Shown here: piece by piece, positions 16,326 through 25,161 of the stretch | How positions within the stretch are numbered: position 1 is the first letter of the stretch | How the letters are laid out: every line of letters starts with the position of its first letter | Assembly (NCBI GenBank): GCA_000437235.1 | Contig: FR897047.1 | Location: 167,054 to 199,462, forward strand | Origin: Coprobacillus sp. CAG:826 | GTDB taxonomy: Bacteria > Bacillota_I > Bacilli_A > RFN20 > CAG-826 | Length of the DNA stretch: 32,409 nucleotides | Direction of reading: 5' to 3' | Translations under genes and position numbers: made by a program | Notes under the pieces: generated by a model | Told to the model about the DNA's origin: nothing | Seen by the model: only the letters and a program-made list of their open reading frames with translations | Databases searched by the model: none

Positions 16326-17290
16326 TAATGACGTCCCTCCTTATACCACTTAACAAAATTACGAATTCCTTCTTCAAAAGACGTTTGTGGATTATATCCA
16401 AGTAATTCTTTTGCTTTAGTTATATCAGCATAAGTTTTATTAACATCACCTAATTGCATAGGTAAGAAATTCATCTTGGCTTTTTTCCCTAATACTTTTT
16501 CAATGGTCTGAATCATCTCTAATAATGTGATTGGTGTATTTTCACCAAGGTTAATAATTTCATATACATTTTCATGATTTTCAACATATTGAATGGATAA
16601 AACAATTCCATTAATAATATCTTGAATATATGTATAATCTCTGGATGTACTTCCATCACCAAACACTGGAATGGGTTCATCATTTAAAATTAGTTTAGTA
16701 AATTTATTAATTGCTAAATCCGGCCGTTGTCTTGGTCCATATACTGTGAAGAAACGTAAGAATATCATATTCATTCCATATAAAGCATGATAAACATGGC
16801 CTAAAACTTCATTTGATTTTTTGGTTGCAGCATACGGACTTATGGCAAAGTCAACAACATCAGTTTCTTTAAAAGGAACTTTTTTATTATTACCATATAC
16901 ACTAGAAGAAGAGGCTAAAACCAGATTCTTTACTCCATATTTTTTGGCCAATTCTAATATATAGTTAGTACCCAAATTATTGGTTTGCTGATATAAAATT
17001 GGATCTTCAATGGATGGTCTAACCCCCGCTCTTGCCGCTAAATGAACAATACCATCAATGTGGTTTTCTTTAAAAACCTTTTCTAAAGCATTCCAATCAC
17101 AAATATCAATTCGATAAAGTTTATAATTGTTATCAGTTAAATGCGGTGCAACATTTTTTTCTTTAATTGAAACATCATAGTAATCATTAAAGTTATCCAC
17201 TACAATAACTTGATTTCCATCCAATAATAATCGATCCGCAAGCGTACTTCCAATAAATCCAGCCCCACCTGTAATTAAATAAGTTTTCAT
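16325..17290 (-). CDS. UDP-glucuronate 4-epimerase-like NAD-dependent epimerase
   Basis: Extended SDR predicted to interconvert UDP-glucuronate and UDP-galacturonate. The 321-residue protein has the NAD site TGGAGFIGSTLADRL (8-22), DNFNDYYD, the GAE-type signature HLAARAGVRPSIEDP, LASSSSVYGNNKKVPF with catalytic Ser, PYAATKKSNEVLGH with Tyr-x3-Lys, and RFFTVYGPRQRPD. The AARAGVRPS and YGNNKKVPF blocks fit UDP-GlcA 4-epimerases better than GalE or UDP-GlcNAc epimerases, and the presence of ugd in the locus agrees. Substrate specificity remains inferred. The start has AAAGGAGG. It follows wzx by 17 bases. Confidence 0.85.
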   Translation of the reverse strand: MKTYLITGGAGFIGSTLADRLLLDGNQVIVVDNFNDYYDVSIKEKNVAPHLTDNNYKLYRIDICDWNALEKVFKENHIDGIVHLAARAGVRPSIEDPILYQQTNNLGTNYILELAKKYGVKNLVLASSSSVYGNNKKVPFKETDVVDFAISPYAATKKSNEVLGHVYHALYGMNMIFLRFFTVYGPRQRPDLAINKFTKLILNDEPIPVFGDGSTSRDYTYIQDIINGIVLSIQYVENHENVYEIINLGENTPITLLEMIQTIEKVLGKKAKMNFLPMQLGDVNKTYADITKAKELLGYNPQTSFEEGIRNFVKWYKEGRH

Positions 17291-17307
17291 ATAAAAGCCT
17301 CCTTTTT

Positions 17308-18771
17308 TTAATTCTTTTCTTTTTTTCTAAAGAAAAATGTGAATAATTCTTTAAAATCTTTTGGAAAAAAGAAATAATATGTTCCAAAATAAACAACAAC
17401 GCATATAATAATTGAAATAAAATCTTGCCAATATGTGTGTGTGAACTTTTGTAAAGCGAGTGAAAAAATCAACATAACAACGCAACAAGCTAATGGCCTC
17501 AAAAAATTCTTTAATATCGGGCCCAAAGGTATTTTAAAATAGCATTTTAAAAATATAAAAGACGTAATAATTAAAGATAAATTGGATAAGGAAGAAGCAA
17601 GTACATATATAGTAAAATCTTTTTCTACTGTTAATAAACAAGCCGGTATTAAAACTGCAAGCAAAATTGCTTGTGCTATAGTTGAAATGACCGGTTTAGA
17701 TTTAGCTCTATATACTTCTGAAGCAAAGTTAGAAAAAATAACTGTTAAAACTTTAGAAAAGCCAGCTATACCAATGATGATTGCTGCGTCTCCCCATTGG
17801 CTTCCAAATAAAATTCTAGTAGCTAAATTTCTATATAAGAAAAGACCAAAGCCCATAGGAAGAATCAAATAGGCTGCAAGTTTTTGCATTTTATAATAAA
17901 TCTCATTAAACTCTTTATCGTTATCTTTTAATCGAGATAAAGAAGAAAACAATACCGGAATAATAGAAGCTGTAACAATGCCAAATAAAGAGTTAATCAT
18001 TGAGATAGAATTCTTATAAATGCCTAAATAATAAGCATTCATTTTATTACTAATAATAAATGAACTTCCCCATGAACAAAGCCAAATGAGAATTGCTTCT
18101 ATAAGATTCCAAAAGCTAAACATAAACATTTTCTTAAAAATTTTAAAATTAAAATAGATTTTTGGCTTCCAATCAGACATAAAAAACATAGCAATTGCGC
18201 TTATAATTAAACTAACAATATTACCAATAATTATCGACCAATAACTAAAGCCTAATAATGCTAGAGGTACAGATATAAATAAATTTAAAACTGCCGTTAT
18301 AATACGAATATAAAATAATTTTTTAAAAAGAAATTCCCTTCTAAATAATGCAGTTTGTATACCAGTAAAAGCAGCAATTGGAATTTGAGTACAAGCAATA
18401 ATAAGCGCTAATTCATAGCCACTATTTCCTATAAATTTGGAAATCGGTTTATTAAAGATGCAAATTGCTGAAAAGAATAAAATAGAAATAATAAAATTGG
18501 CCCAAAATGAGACATTAAGCGTATTCTTTTTTTCTTCTTCATTAGTAAAATCAGTTTGTACAATATATTTAGAAAAGCCACCATCAGTAAAAATCTCGCA
18601 AAAAGTAATTACCATTGTAACTGTTGTGGTAATACCAAAAATCTCTGGTGCTAAAATTCTTGATAAAATTGCCGTCGTGATAGGCGTAATCAACTTTCCA
18701 ATTATCTCGCCAAAAGTAGTCCATTTTAAAGATTTTTTAGCCTTTGTTTGAATTTTTGCTTCAGCTTGCAT
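17308..18771 (-). CDS. wzx: Wzx-type lipid-linked oligosaccharide flippase
   Basis: Moves undecaprenyl-linked repeat units across the membrane for polymerisation. About 490 residues with roughly 14 hydrophobic segments, in the MOP/MATE-like polysaccharide exporter family (WzxC/TuaB-like subgroup). The N-terminus LKWTTFGEIIGKLITPITTA, then ILSRILAPEIFGI and TDGGFSKYIVQ, are typical, and FRREFLFKKLFYIRI matches the first cytoplasmic stretch. The longest frame opens at a GTG (18781-18783). I prefer the ATG at 18769-18771, which has GGTGAAAG at the right distance. It sits between a GT4 gene and the uronate epimerase in the same leftward operon. Confidence 0.9.
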   Translation of the reverse strand: MQAEAKIQTKAKKSLKWTTFGEIIGKLITPITTAILSRILAPEIFGITTTVTMVITFCEIFTDGGFSKYIVQTDFTNEEEKKNTLNVSFWANFIISILFFSAICIFNKPISKFIGNSGYELALIIACTQIPIAAFTGIQTALFRREFLFKKLFYIRIITAVLNLFISVPLALLGFSYWSIIIGNIVSLIISAIAMFFMSDWKPKIYFNFKIFKKMFMFSFWNLIEAILIWLCSWGSSFIISNKMNAYYLGIYKNSISMINSLFGIVTASIIPVLFSSLSRLKDNDKEFNEIYYKMQKLAAYLILPMGFGLFLYRNLATRILFGSQWGDAAIIIGIAGFSKVLTVIFSNFASEVYRAKSKPVISTIAQAILLAVLIPACLLTVEKDFTIYVLASSLSNLSLIITSFIFLKCYFKIPLGPILKNFLRPLACCVVMLIFSLALQKFTHTYWQDFISIIICVVVYFGTYYFFFPKDFKELFTFFFRKKEKN

Positions 18772-18786
18772 ATCTTTCACCACTCT

Positions 18787-19851
18787 CTACTTTTGAATTT
18801 TATTTACAATATCTTCCCAAAGAGTAATTATACGCTGATATGAATATTTTTCCATAGCGTATTTCTTTCCTTGACGTCCATATTCTAAGCATTTTAATGG
18901 ATTTTCGTAAAAATACAATAATGCGTCCTTCAAGGCTTGAACATTATCGCAGGGTACTAAAATACCTGTTTTATGATCTTTTATAATATCAGATGGTCCA
19001 TAAGGACAATCCGTAGAAATTACTGGTAAACCTAAAGCGGAAGCTTCAAGTAATGAATTTGGCATTCCTTCAAAGTTTGAAGACATAACATATAAATCGG
19101 AAGATAACATTGCCTCTTTAATTTGATTACTAAATCCTTTTAAAATTATTTTTTCTTCCAAATGGTGTTCTTTTATCCAAGAAACAATACTATCTGAGAG
19201 TTCGCCAATTCCATAAATGTATAATTTAACATCACTAAAATGACATTCTTTAAATGCTTCCAACAAGAGAAAATAATTTTTTTGGACTGTAAGTCTACCT
19301 GTTGCAATAATGGAATGTACTTCTTTTGAATAATGTTTTTCTTCTAAAAAAAGGTTTTCATCAACGAAATTAGGAATTACTATAATTTTATCTTGCAAAT
19401 GCTTATCAAATAAATCTTTTTGTCCAATATTTTGTGCTACACAAAGTTTTGCTTGTTTAATCATTTTTTTTATTTCAAAAAAATTTTCTTGCAAAGGATT
19501 ATTACGAATCGTTATAACTACTCTCTTTCTATATTTTGAAGCAAAGGTTGAAATTAAAACGTATTTTCCAATATGATTTAAAAAAGGAATTATTATATCT
19601 GGATTATATTTATAAAATAATTTGCGTAAAACCATTAGTCTTTTTAACTTACCACAATTTTTATATTTTTCTGCGTCTTCTGCAATAGTTTCAATTTGAT
19701 TGCAATCAATTGTATATTCATTATCATTCCGATAAGATAAAACAACGATAACTTCATGGCCATTCTTTTTTAGATATGTTGATAAGCGGGCTACCATTCT
19801 TTCAGCACCGCCTCCTACTAACGTTTGAGTAACCAGCATAAATCGACTCAT
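18787..19851 (-). CDS. Glycosyltransferase family 4
   Basis: GT-B fold retaining glycosyltransferase, predicted to add one sugar of the repeat unit at the cytoplasmic face. Seen are the N-terminal LVGGGAERMVARLSTYL glycine loop, a NIGQKD linker, the C-terminal domain start IIATGRLTVQKNY, VKLYIYGIGEL, and the donor-site EX7E motif EGMPNSLLEA near residue 270, followed by GLPVISTDCPYGPSDII. All typical GT4 features; 354 residues is a normal length. GAAAGGAA precedes the ATG. Donor and acceptor cannot be told. Confidence 0.93.
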   Translation of the reverse strand: MSRFMLVTQTLVGGGAERMVARLSTYLKKNGHEVIVVLSYRNDNEYTIDCNQIETIAEDAEKYKNCGKLKRLMVLRKLFYKYNPDIIIPFLNHIGKYVLISTFASKYRKRVVITIRNNPLQENFFEIKKMIKQAKLCVAQNIGQKDLFDKHLQDKIIVIPNFVDENLFLEEKHYSKEVHSIIATGRLTVQKNYFLLLEAFKECHFSDVKLYIYGIGELSDSIVSWIKEHHLEEKIILKGFSNQIKEAMLSSDLYVMSSNFEGMPNSLLEASALGLPVISTDCPYGPSDIIKDHKTGILVPCDNVQALKDALLYFYENPLKCLEYGRQGKKYAMEKYSYQRIITLWEDIVNKIQK

Positions 19852-19878
19852 AATATCATTCCTTTCTTTGTTATTTGA

Positions 19879-21123
19879 TCAAAATTGTATTGAAAGGCTT
19901 ATTAAATCTCTTTCTTTTTCTTGAGATTTATAAATTCCATTTATAATAGCCAATAGAATAAAATACCATTTGGAAAGATATTCTACACTTGTAAATAAAC
20001 CTATGGCAATGATGATATAAAAAGACAATATGCAAATATTTATGTCCCCTTTCTTTTCCTTATTTAAAGACTTTGGGAAAGCTTTTACAAGTGGATACAA
20101 GAAAAAGATAAGTGAAATTAATCCAAAATTTGCCAATATATCAATAATAGTATTATGCGCATACATTCCAAAGGAAGATCGAATAGTAAATCCATTTATC
20201 CCCCATCCAATAATTGGCCTTTTTATAAATAAAACCAGTCCCTCTAATACCATATAAAATCTACTTGCCGTCGAAAAATCATCATGCGAATCTTTTGAAA
20301 ATAGATATTTAAAAAAATCATATATTCTTTGCTTGAAAACAGAAAAAATGGGTAATTGCAGTAAAGCAAAGAATACTAGGATAGCTCCTAAGATAAGGAT
20401 AAGTGAAATATACCATTTCTTTTTTCCAAAGAATAAAACAATATTAAATCCAAGAATTATAAAGACCATAAGAATAAATCCTTTTGATCCTGTGGTAAAT
20501 CCCAATAAAAGGTATAGCAATAGGAATGGGAAAAAATAGTATTTTTTTTCAAACAATGAAAAATAAAGACCGATAGCAAAAGCAATTGCAAAATAATTGC
20601 CAATCGTATTAGGATTGCCAAATTTTATTCCTAATCTATTAATATCAAAATGAATGATTTCCTTTGCATAAGCAATAAAAAAATAAAAACAAAAAAGTGA
20701 TATACCCACAAGAAATAAATGAAGCCCAACACGAATGTTTTTCTCTTCAGTAAAAAAATGATAAAGAACTAAATACATTAAAGGCAGGAAAAACAACGTT
20801 GTATTCATTTTCATTGGCGTTGTAAGTTTATTCACAATATATGAAATTAGAATCGTGAAGATAAAGCCAAAAATAGAAACAACTATAGAATCTATGAAAA
20901 CCTTTTTAAAAATTATAGTGCGAACAAATATTAAAGCACATAGAAACGCCATTAAAAACACTGGAATTAAATGCAATGAATTATAGGAAAAAGATGGTAA
21001 AGAAAAGAAAAATAAAGTTAGAATCATATAGATCGAAGTATCAACTATATATAGTTTTTTATTTTCTTTATAATTGTTTTTTTCTTTATTTAGAAAATTA
21101 GTTAATTTCTGTCGGAGTTTCAT
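19879..21123 (-). CDS. wzy: Wzy-type O-antigen/capsule polymerase
   Basis: Predicted to polymerise flipped lipid-linked repeats at the outer face. About 414 residues with some 12 membrane segments and a large loop between segments 9 and 10, the usual Wzy topology. The loop and its end hold the Wzy_C-type motif KRPIIGWGINGF, then YAHNTIIDILANFGLIS, as in O-antigen ligase/polymerase proteins. The frame extends upstream to 21183, but the ATG at 21121-21123 (MKLRQKL) has GAAGGGAG at good spacing and leaves a 26-base overlap with the preceding gene instead of 86. It is the only polymerase candidate in the locus. Confidence 0.85.
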   Translation of the reverse strand: MKLRQKLTNFLNKEKNNYKENKKLYIVDTSIYMILTLFFFSLPSFSYNSLHLIPVFLMAFLCALIFVRTIIFKKVFIDSIVVSIFGFIFTILISYIVNKLTTPMKMNTTLFFLPLMYLVLYHFFTEEKNIRVGLHLFLVGISLFCFYFFIAYAKEIIHFDINRLGIKFGNPNTIGNYFAIAFAIGLYFSLFEKKYYFFPFLLLYLLLGFTTGSKGFILMVFIILGFNIVLFFGKKKWYISLILILGAILVFFALLQLPIFSVFKQRIYDFFKYLFSKDSHDDFSTASRFYMVLEGLVLFIKRPIIGWGINGFTIRSSFGMYAHNTIIDILANFGLISLIFFLYPLVKAFPKSLNKEKKGDINICILSFYIIIAIGLFTSVEYLSKWYFILLAIINGIYKSQEKERDLISLSIQF

Positions 21124-22378
21124 TTTCTTTTTTCTCCCTTCTATGTGATAACCTATAAGTTGTTTGAAATGCCAAAAAAACAATAAATAAAATAATTAAC
21201 CAAATTATAATTGCTGCGTTCGTGACAAAAATAATATCGTTGAATATATATTTCATTAAAAGATAGCAAAAGGAAAAAATAATATAAAGATGCAAGAAAA
21301 TAAAGCAACTGCCTTTTTTCCAGTTGTTTGGCTGAATATTTTCTGAATATTTGGATGTAAAAAATAATGAAGCAAGATATGATGCAATCGTAACAACAGC
21401 ATAAATAGTCTGAATGTTCTGATTTGCTTTTTCGTTATATGTTAAATAGCGCATAACCTCTTTTTTCAAATCATGATTATACAAATCTTGATAATTTGAA
21501 TTTTTGATAAAAGAAAAAGTGATTTTTTCATCAAAAAGTAATGGCTCAATTGCACTAAAAGCCACTTGATTTTGCACAACAGAATGAGAAAAATCAATAG
21601 ATAAGGATAATCCATCAATATTATTTGAGTATAAAAAATAAGAAATAACAAAATTATCAAATATACTTTTTAAATACGGAGCATCAATATAATTTGAATC
21701 GTAAACATTCGTAATCATAAAGTTTTTTTCTTCCATCTTTCCATTTGCAAGATATTGGAGTTTAAGTTCGTGTCCCAACAAATTTTCAATTTGATTGAGT
21801 GATAGGACTCCTAAAAGATAATTTGCATACTCTTCGGAAATAAAGCAGGAGGAACTAGAAGATAATTCTGGTTTTGGTTCAAATAATAATTTTATCCTTA
21901 ACGAATACATTCTTATCGTTTCATCAGCTTTTTTATACGATCCCATTGATTTAGGGGTGAGCATTGATATTTTTTGTGAAGTTCCGTTTGGATATTTAAC
22001 ATTAATACTTCCTGTTTTTCTTGAGGAAACAGCAAGGTAGTTTAAACAACTCACCGAATTTCCCGATGAAAACAACTCATTCTCTCTAAAAGCTTGGCGT
22101 AAAGTTTTATAACCCTCTTTGGAATTATCATTGTCATACAAAAGCATATTTTGCTGTTGATAATCATTTTCATAACTTACATCCGTGATTTTAGTATAGC
22201 ATCTTTCTTTATGAGCTATTTTCGTTGTAGCATTATATAGAGAACTAAATAGTAAAGAAAGAATTATACAAAGTAGCCACAAAAAATAGTATCTTTTTTT
22301 CTTTGGAAAGAACCCATTTATTTCTTCTTTTATATTTCCTTTTTTCCAGTCTATCGAAGAATTAAACGTGATTTTCAT
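21098..22378 (-). CDS. Membrane protein of unknown function with MacB/FtsX-like topology
   Basis: I do not recognise a named family. The 426-residue protein has a cytoplasmic N-terminus, one membrane helix (about 29-49), an extracytoplasmic domain of about 270 residues, and three closely spaced helices (about 322-341, 357-378, 386-408) with a charged cytoplasmic tail. This 1 + 3 topology is that of MacB/FtsX-type ABC permeases. The outer domain has two permease-like stretches, CFISEEYANYLLG (178-190) and LLGHELKLQ (200-208), reminiscent of MacB core domains. No ATPase gene is nearby. It lies between two glycosyltransferase genes and wzy in the same operon, with GAGGGTGA before its ATG. A polymer-length, export or sensing role is possible but unsupported. 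Confidence 0.6.
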   Translation of the reverse strand: MKITFNSSIDWKKGNIKEEINGFFPKKKRYYFLWLLCIILSLLFSSLYNATTKIAHKERCYTKITDVSYENDYQQQNMLLYDNDNSKEGYKTLRQAFRENELFSSGNSVSCLNYLAVSSRKTGSINVKYPNGTSQKISMLTPKSMGSYKKADETIRMYSLRIKLLFEPKPELSSSSSCFISEEYANYLLGVLSLNQIENLLGHELKLQYLANGKMEEKNFMITNVYDSNYIDAPYLKSIFDNFVISYFLYSNNIDGLSLSIDFSHSVVQNQVAFSAIEPLLFDEKITFSFIKNSNYQDLYNHDLKKEVMRYLTYNEKANQNIQTIYAVVTIASYLASLFFTSKYSENIQPNNWKKGSCFIFLHLYIIFSFCYLLMKYIFNDIIFVTNAAIIIWLIILFIVFLAFQTTYRLSHRREKKENETPTEIN

Positions 22379-22384
22379 TTTGTA

Positions 22385-23434
22385 TCACCCTCTTTCAATT
22401 TCGCTTGTTATCATTTGTAAAACATTTTCTCTCGTATATTTTTGGGCCTCTAATAAACTATTTTGCTTCAAAATCTCCCATTGATTAGGATTTTGAATTA
22501 AAAGCCTCATCTTTGCAACTAAATCATCTATATTCTTTACTTGATAAATGAGTCCGTTTTTACCATCTAAAATAATGTCACAATTATATTTCCAATCGCT
22601 TGCAATTACAGGAATTCCTGAGAACATCGCATCTAATAACGTCCCTGCAAATCCTTCTCCACTATAAAAGGTAGGAAAAAGAAGTGCATAGTATTTCTTT
22701 AATATTTCAACACTATCATTTGGGTTCACAATTCCTTTATAAGAAACTAAATCACTAATTTCTTTCTGATTTAACAGTTCATTAAAACGATTTTGGTAAT
22801 TAACATCAACAGGGCCATAAATATCTAAATGAATTTTATAATTATTTTGAAATTCTCTATTTAGGCGTACTACAGCTTCCATTGCATTTTCAATTCCTTT
22901 TTCTTCCATTACTCTTGAAAAGGTACAAAAATTAAACTCTTTTTTTGAAAAATCGTACGGCATTGAAGTTAGATGTATCGTTTTAAAATTTGGAATCGTA
23001 ACAACATTATTTAAGCCTTCTTTTTCCAGTTTAATTTTCATTGAGTTCATTTCCACCCAAATACCATTCATTTTCTTAAGATGTTTTATTATTTTTTTAT
23101 GATCTAGAATAAAATCAGGAAGCCATCCGCCTATAACATCATAAAAAACTTTACATTTTTTTGGCTTTAATAAAAAAATGATTTTTGAAAATACTTTTAA
23201 TCCATTTTGCGCAGGGAGCATGATTAAAATATCACTTTTTCTTAGCGTTTTTAAAAGCGAAAAAATAAATTTTATTGGTTTTTTACGATACAAATACGTA
23301 TCCGTATAAAAAATATTTTTTTTGTCATATTTTTCACATAAGCCATAATATAACTCACGAGTTTTAACTGGCTGTCCTCCTGTTGTCTCGTGAATTCTAT
23401 CAAAACCAAAGGCACCAAGAATTGAAATCTTCAT
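22385..23434 (-). CDS. Glycosyltransferase family 4
   Basis: GT-B glycosyltransferase of 349 residues, predicted to extend the repeat unit. Seen are the N-terminal TTGGQPVKTRELYYGL loop, VIGGWLPDFILD, the C-terminal domain opening FCTFSRVMEEKGIENAM, then IHLDIYGPVD, and the EX7E donor motif EGFAGTLLDA near 267-276, followed by GIPVIASDWKYNCDII and GKNGLIYQ. It starts 17 bases after the glycosyltransferase-like gene and ends six bases before the unknown membrane protein gene. GAAAGGA precedes the ATG. Sugar specificity unknown; the N-terminal half is more divergent than that of the other GT4 proteins here. Confidence 0.9.
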   Translation of the reverse strand: MKISILGAFGFDRIHETTGGQPVKTRELYYGLCEKYDKKNIFYTDTYLYRKKPIKFIFSLLKTLRKSDILIMLPAQNGLKVFSKIIFLLKPKKCKVFYDVIGGWLPDFILDHKKIIKHLKKMNGIWVEMNSMKIKLEKEGLNNVVTIPNFKTIHLTSMPYDFSKKEFNFCTFSRVMEEKGIENAMEAVVRLNREFQNNYKIHLDIYGPVDVNYQNRFNELLNQKEISDLVSYKGIVNPNDSVEILKKYYALLFPTFYSGEGFAGTLLDAMFSGIPVIASDWKYNCDIILDGKNGLIYQVKNIDDLVAKMRLLIQNPNQWEILKQNSLLEAQKYTRENVLQMITSEIERG

Positions 23435-23451
23435 CGTTTTTTCCTTTCTAT

Positions 23452-24255
23452 CTAGTTATCAGACACAAACTTAAACCCTAATTTTTTAAACAATCTTTTT
23501 ATCAGTTTCACTAAGCCTTGAGGAAGCAGATGGGAAATAAAACGTTTAAAATTCATTTTAAATAATTCCCATTTTGACATTAATGATCGGTTTCCTAAAG
23601 GAATATCTATACCTATTTTTTTAAAGTATTTAATTGTTGTTGGAACCCATTTTCCTTTGATTACTCCATTATGAATATCAATAATGTTTCTATTGTCTAA
23701 AACACATCCTTCAAGATTATATTCATATTTTTTTGTAACTTTTTTCAACAAATCTGTTTCAGTTTGCCAAGCATTTCGATTTTCTCCACTGACAATTTCA
23801 AGTAAAAAATCCTTTCTAAAAATTGCAGCTTGAAGATTAATACCATATCTTTGATTACTTGGGATACTTTTTAGATAAGAGGCGTATTTTGATTTTCTCT
23901 TGGATTTTGGTATAGCTGTAATCTTATAATACTTTATATTCTCTTTTTCCATAAAAGAAATCGCTTCAAGAATAGTTTTTTCACTAACACTTTTTCCAAC
24001 AAAAAAATCTTCAAGCATAAAAAGAATATACTCTTCTTCGATTTGATTTAACGCTTTTCGAACTTTATCACTCCAATTCAAATCTTTTCCAGTGTGAATT
24101 TCTTTAACATTATTAACCTTCAATGGAAGCGTCTCATTAACAAAATAAATATTGTTCATCCATGGCATAAATTTCTCTGTTAGTTTGAAAAAAGTATACG
24201 CCACTTCTGTATAACTATCACAAGAAACTACCATCATTGCAAATTTGCAGTTCAT
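23452..24255 (-). CDS. Probable GT-A-like glycosyltransferase of uncharacterised family
   Basis: A 267-residue soluble protein that I only partly recognise. The N-terminal FAMMVVSCDSYTEVAYTFF with NNIYFVNE and later ILFMLEDFFVGKSV (78-91) look like the strand-loop pattern of GT-A enzymes, where LED (81-83) would stand in the DxD position. A further NLQAAIFRKDFLLEI, then AWQTETDLL, resembles the acceptor-side motif of such transferases. The C-terminal about 60 residues are strongly basic and probably contact the membrane. Its ATG overlaps the stop of the GT2 gene by four bases (ATGA) and AAGGAGAG is in place. The context supports a glycosyltransferase; donor, acceptor and family are open. Confidence 0.6.
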   Translation of the reverse strand: MNCKFAMMVVSCDSYTEVAYTFFKLTEKFMPWMNNIYFVNETLPLKVNNVKEIHTGKDLNWSDKVRKALNQIEEEYILFMLEDFFVGKSVSEKTILEAISFMEKENIKYYKITAIPKSKRKSKYASYLKSIPSNQRYGINLQAAIFRKDFLLEIVSGENRNAWQTETDLLKKVTKKYEYNLEGCVLDNRNIIDIHNGVIKGKWVPTTIKYFKKIGIDIPLGNRSLMSKWELFKMNFKRFISHLLPQGLVKLIKRLFKKLGFKFVSDN

Positions 24256-25046
24256 TTATTCTTTACTCTCCTTTCATAAAACATTTTCTTAAAAACACCA
24301 AAGAAAATATTTCGTAATAAGCAAAACATTGAAGAAATAGGATTCTTATTTTCACTGATGCGGAATAATAAATACTGATTTTTCAATGACTTCTTTAATC
24401 CGCTATGCGATAAAGATCCGCTATGAACACGATAACTCGCTAAAATTTCAGGTAATAAATAGCAGGTGGCTTTTTTACATGCTTTTAGCCATATCGCATA
24501 ATCATTTCTGCTTTTTAATTTTTCATTAATTTGAATTTTTCCAATAACAGTTGAATCATAAATCACTGTTAAGCATCCCACCCAATCATATTGAAAGAAT
24601 TTATGCTTTGTCACTTTTTTAGGCCCTGTTGCCCATTTTCCTAGTTTATTGCTATTTTCATCAATTTTCTCATATTGAGTATAAGAAAAATGATAGTTAT
24701 TTATTTTCATGAAATTTATTTGTTTTTCTAGTTTTTCTGGCATCCAAAGATCATCAGAATCTAAAAATGCAATATATTTACCTTTAGCCGCAAGTAACGC
24801 AACATTTCTAGATTTTGCTGCACCCTCATTTTTTTTATTTTTAAATAGTAAAATACGTGAATCCTTTTCCATGAATTCATTAATAATCTCTATAGAATTA
24901 TCCGATGAATTATCATCAACGATAATAAGCTCCCAATTTGTATAAGTTTGAGAAATAACACTTAAAATCGTTTCTTTCAAATTAAGAGAGCCATTATAAT
25001 TTGGCATTATGATTGAAACAAGTTCTTTTTCTGGACTAATAACCAT
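24252..25046 (-). CDS. Glycosyltransferase family 2
   Basis: Inverting GT-A glycosyltransferase, 264 residues. Seen are VSIIMPNYNG (11-20), the conserved SVISQTYTNWELIIVDDNSSD, GAAKSRNVALLAAKGKYIAF, the metal-binding LDSDDLW and the acceptor-side KSRNDYAIWLKACKK (ND..W pattern), with SYRVHSGSLSHSG near the end as in many capsule GT2 proteins. All catalytic positions are present. It is the first gene of the main assembly operon, with AGGAGG before the ATG and a consensus promoter about 115 bases upstream. Confidence 0.94.
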   Translation of the reverse strand: MVISPEKELVSIIMPNYNGSLNLKETILSVISQTYTNWELIIVDDNSSDNSIEIINEFMEKDSRILLFKNKKNEGAAKSRNVALLAAKGKYIAFLDSDDLWMPEKLEKQINFMKINNYHFSYTQYEKIDENSNKLGKWATGPKKVTKHKFFQYDWVGCLTVIYDSTVIGKIQINEKLKSRNDYAIWLKACKKATCYLLPEILASYRVHSGSLSHSGLKKSLKNQYLLFRISENKNPISSMFCLLRNIFFGVFKKMFYERRVKNK

Positions 25047-25130
25047 AGAAATATCCTCCTTATATGTACCTTTCTTTAAGCACCTCTTTTAAAACAAACA
25101 TTTCAGTTGGTAATAATAGAAAAATACTGT

Positions 25131-25152
25131 TTCATTTAATTTATTAAATGAA
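25131..25152. promoter_or_regulatory. 22-base inverted repeat in the leader of the GT2-wzy-wzx operon
   Basis: TTCATTTAAT (25131-25140) and ATTAAATGAA (25143-25152) pair perfectly around TT, starting about three bases after the expected transcription start. Possible operator or 5' hairpin. Confidence 0.55.
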
Positions 25153-25161
25153 TGTATTCAC

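Noticed and set aside
21124..21183. Longer start for the wzy polymerase
   Set aside because: The extra 20 residues overlap the preceding gene further and lack a ribosome binding site; the ATG at 21121-21123 has a well-spaced GAAGGGAG.
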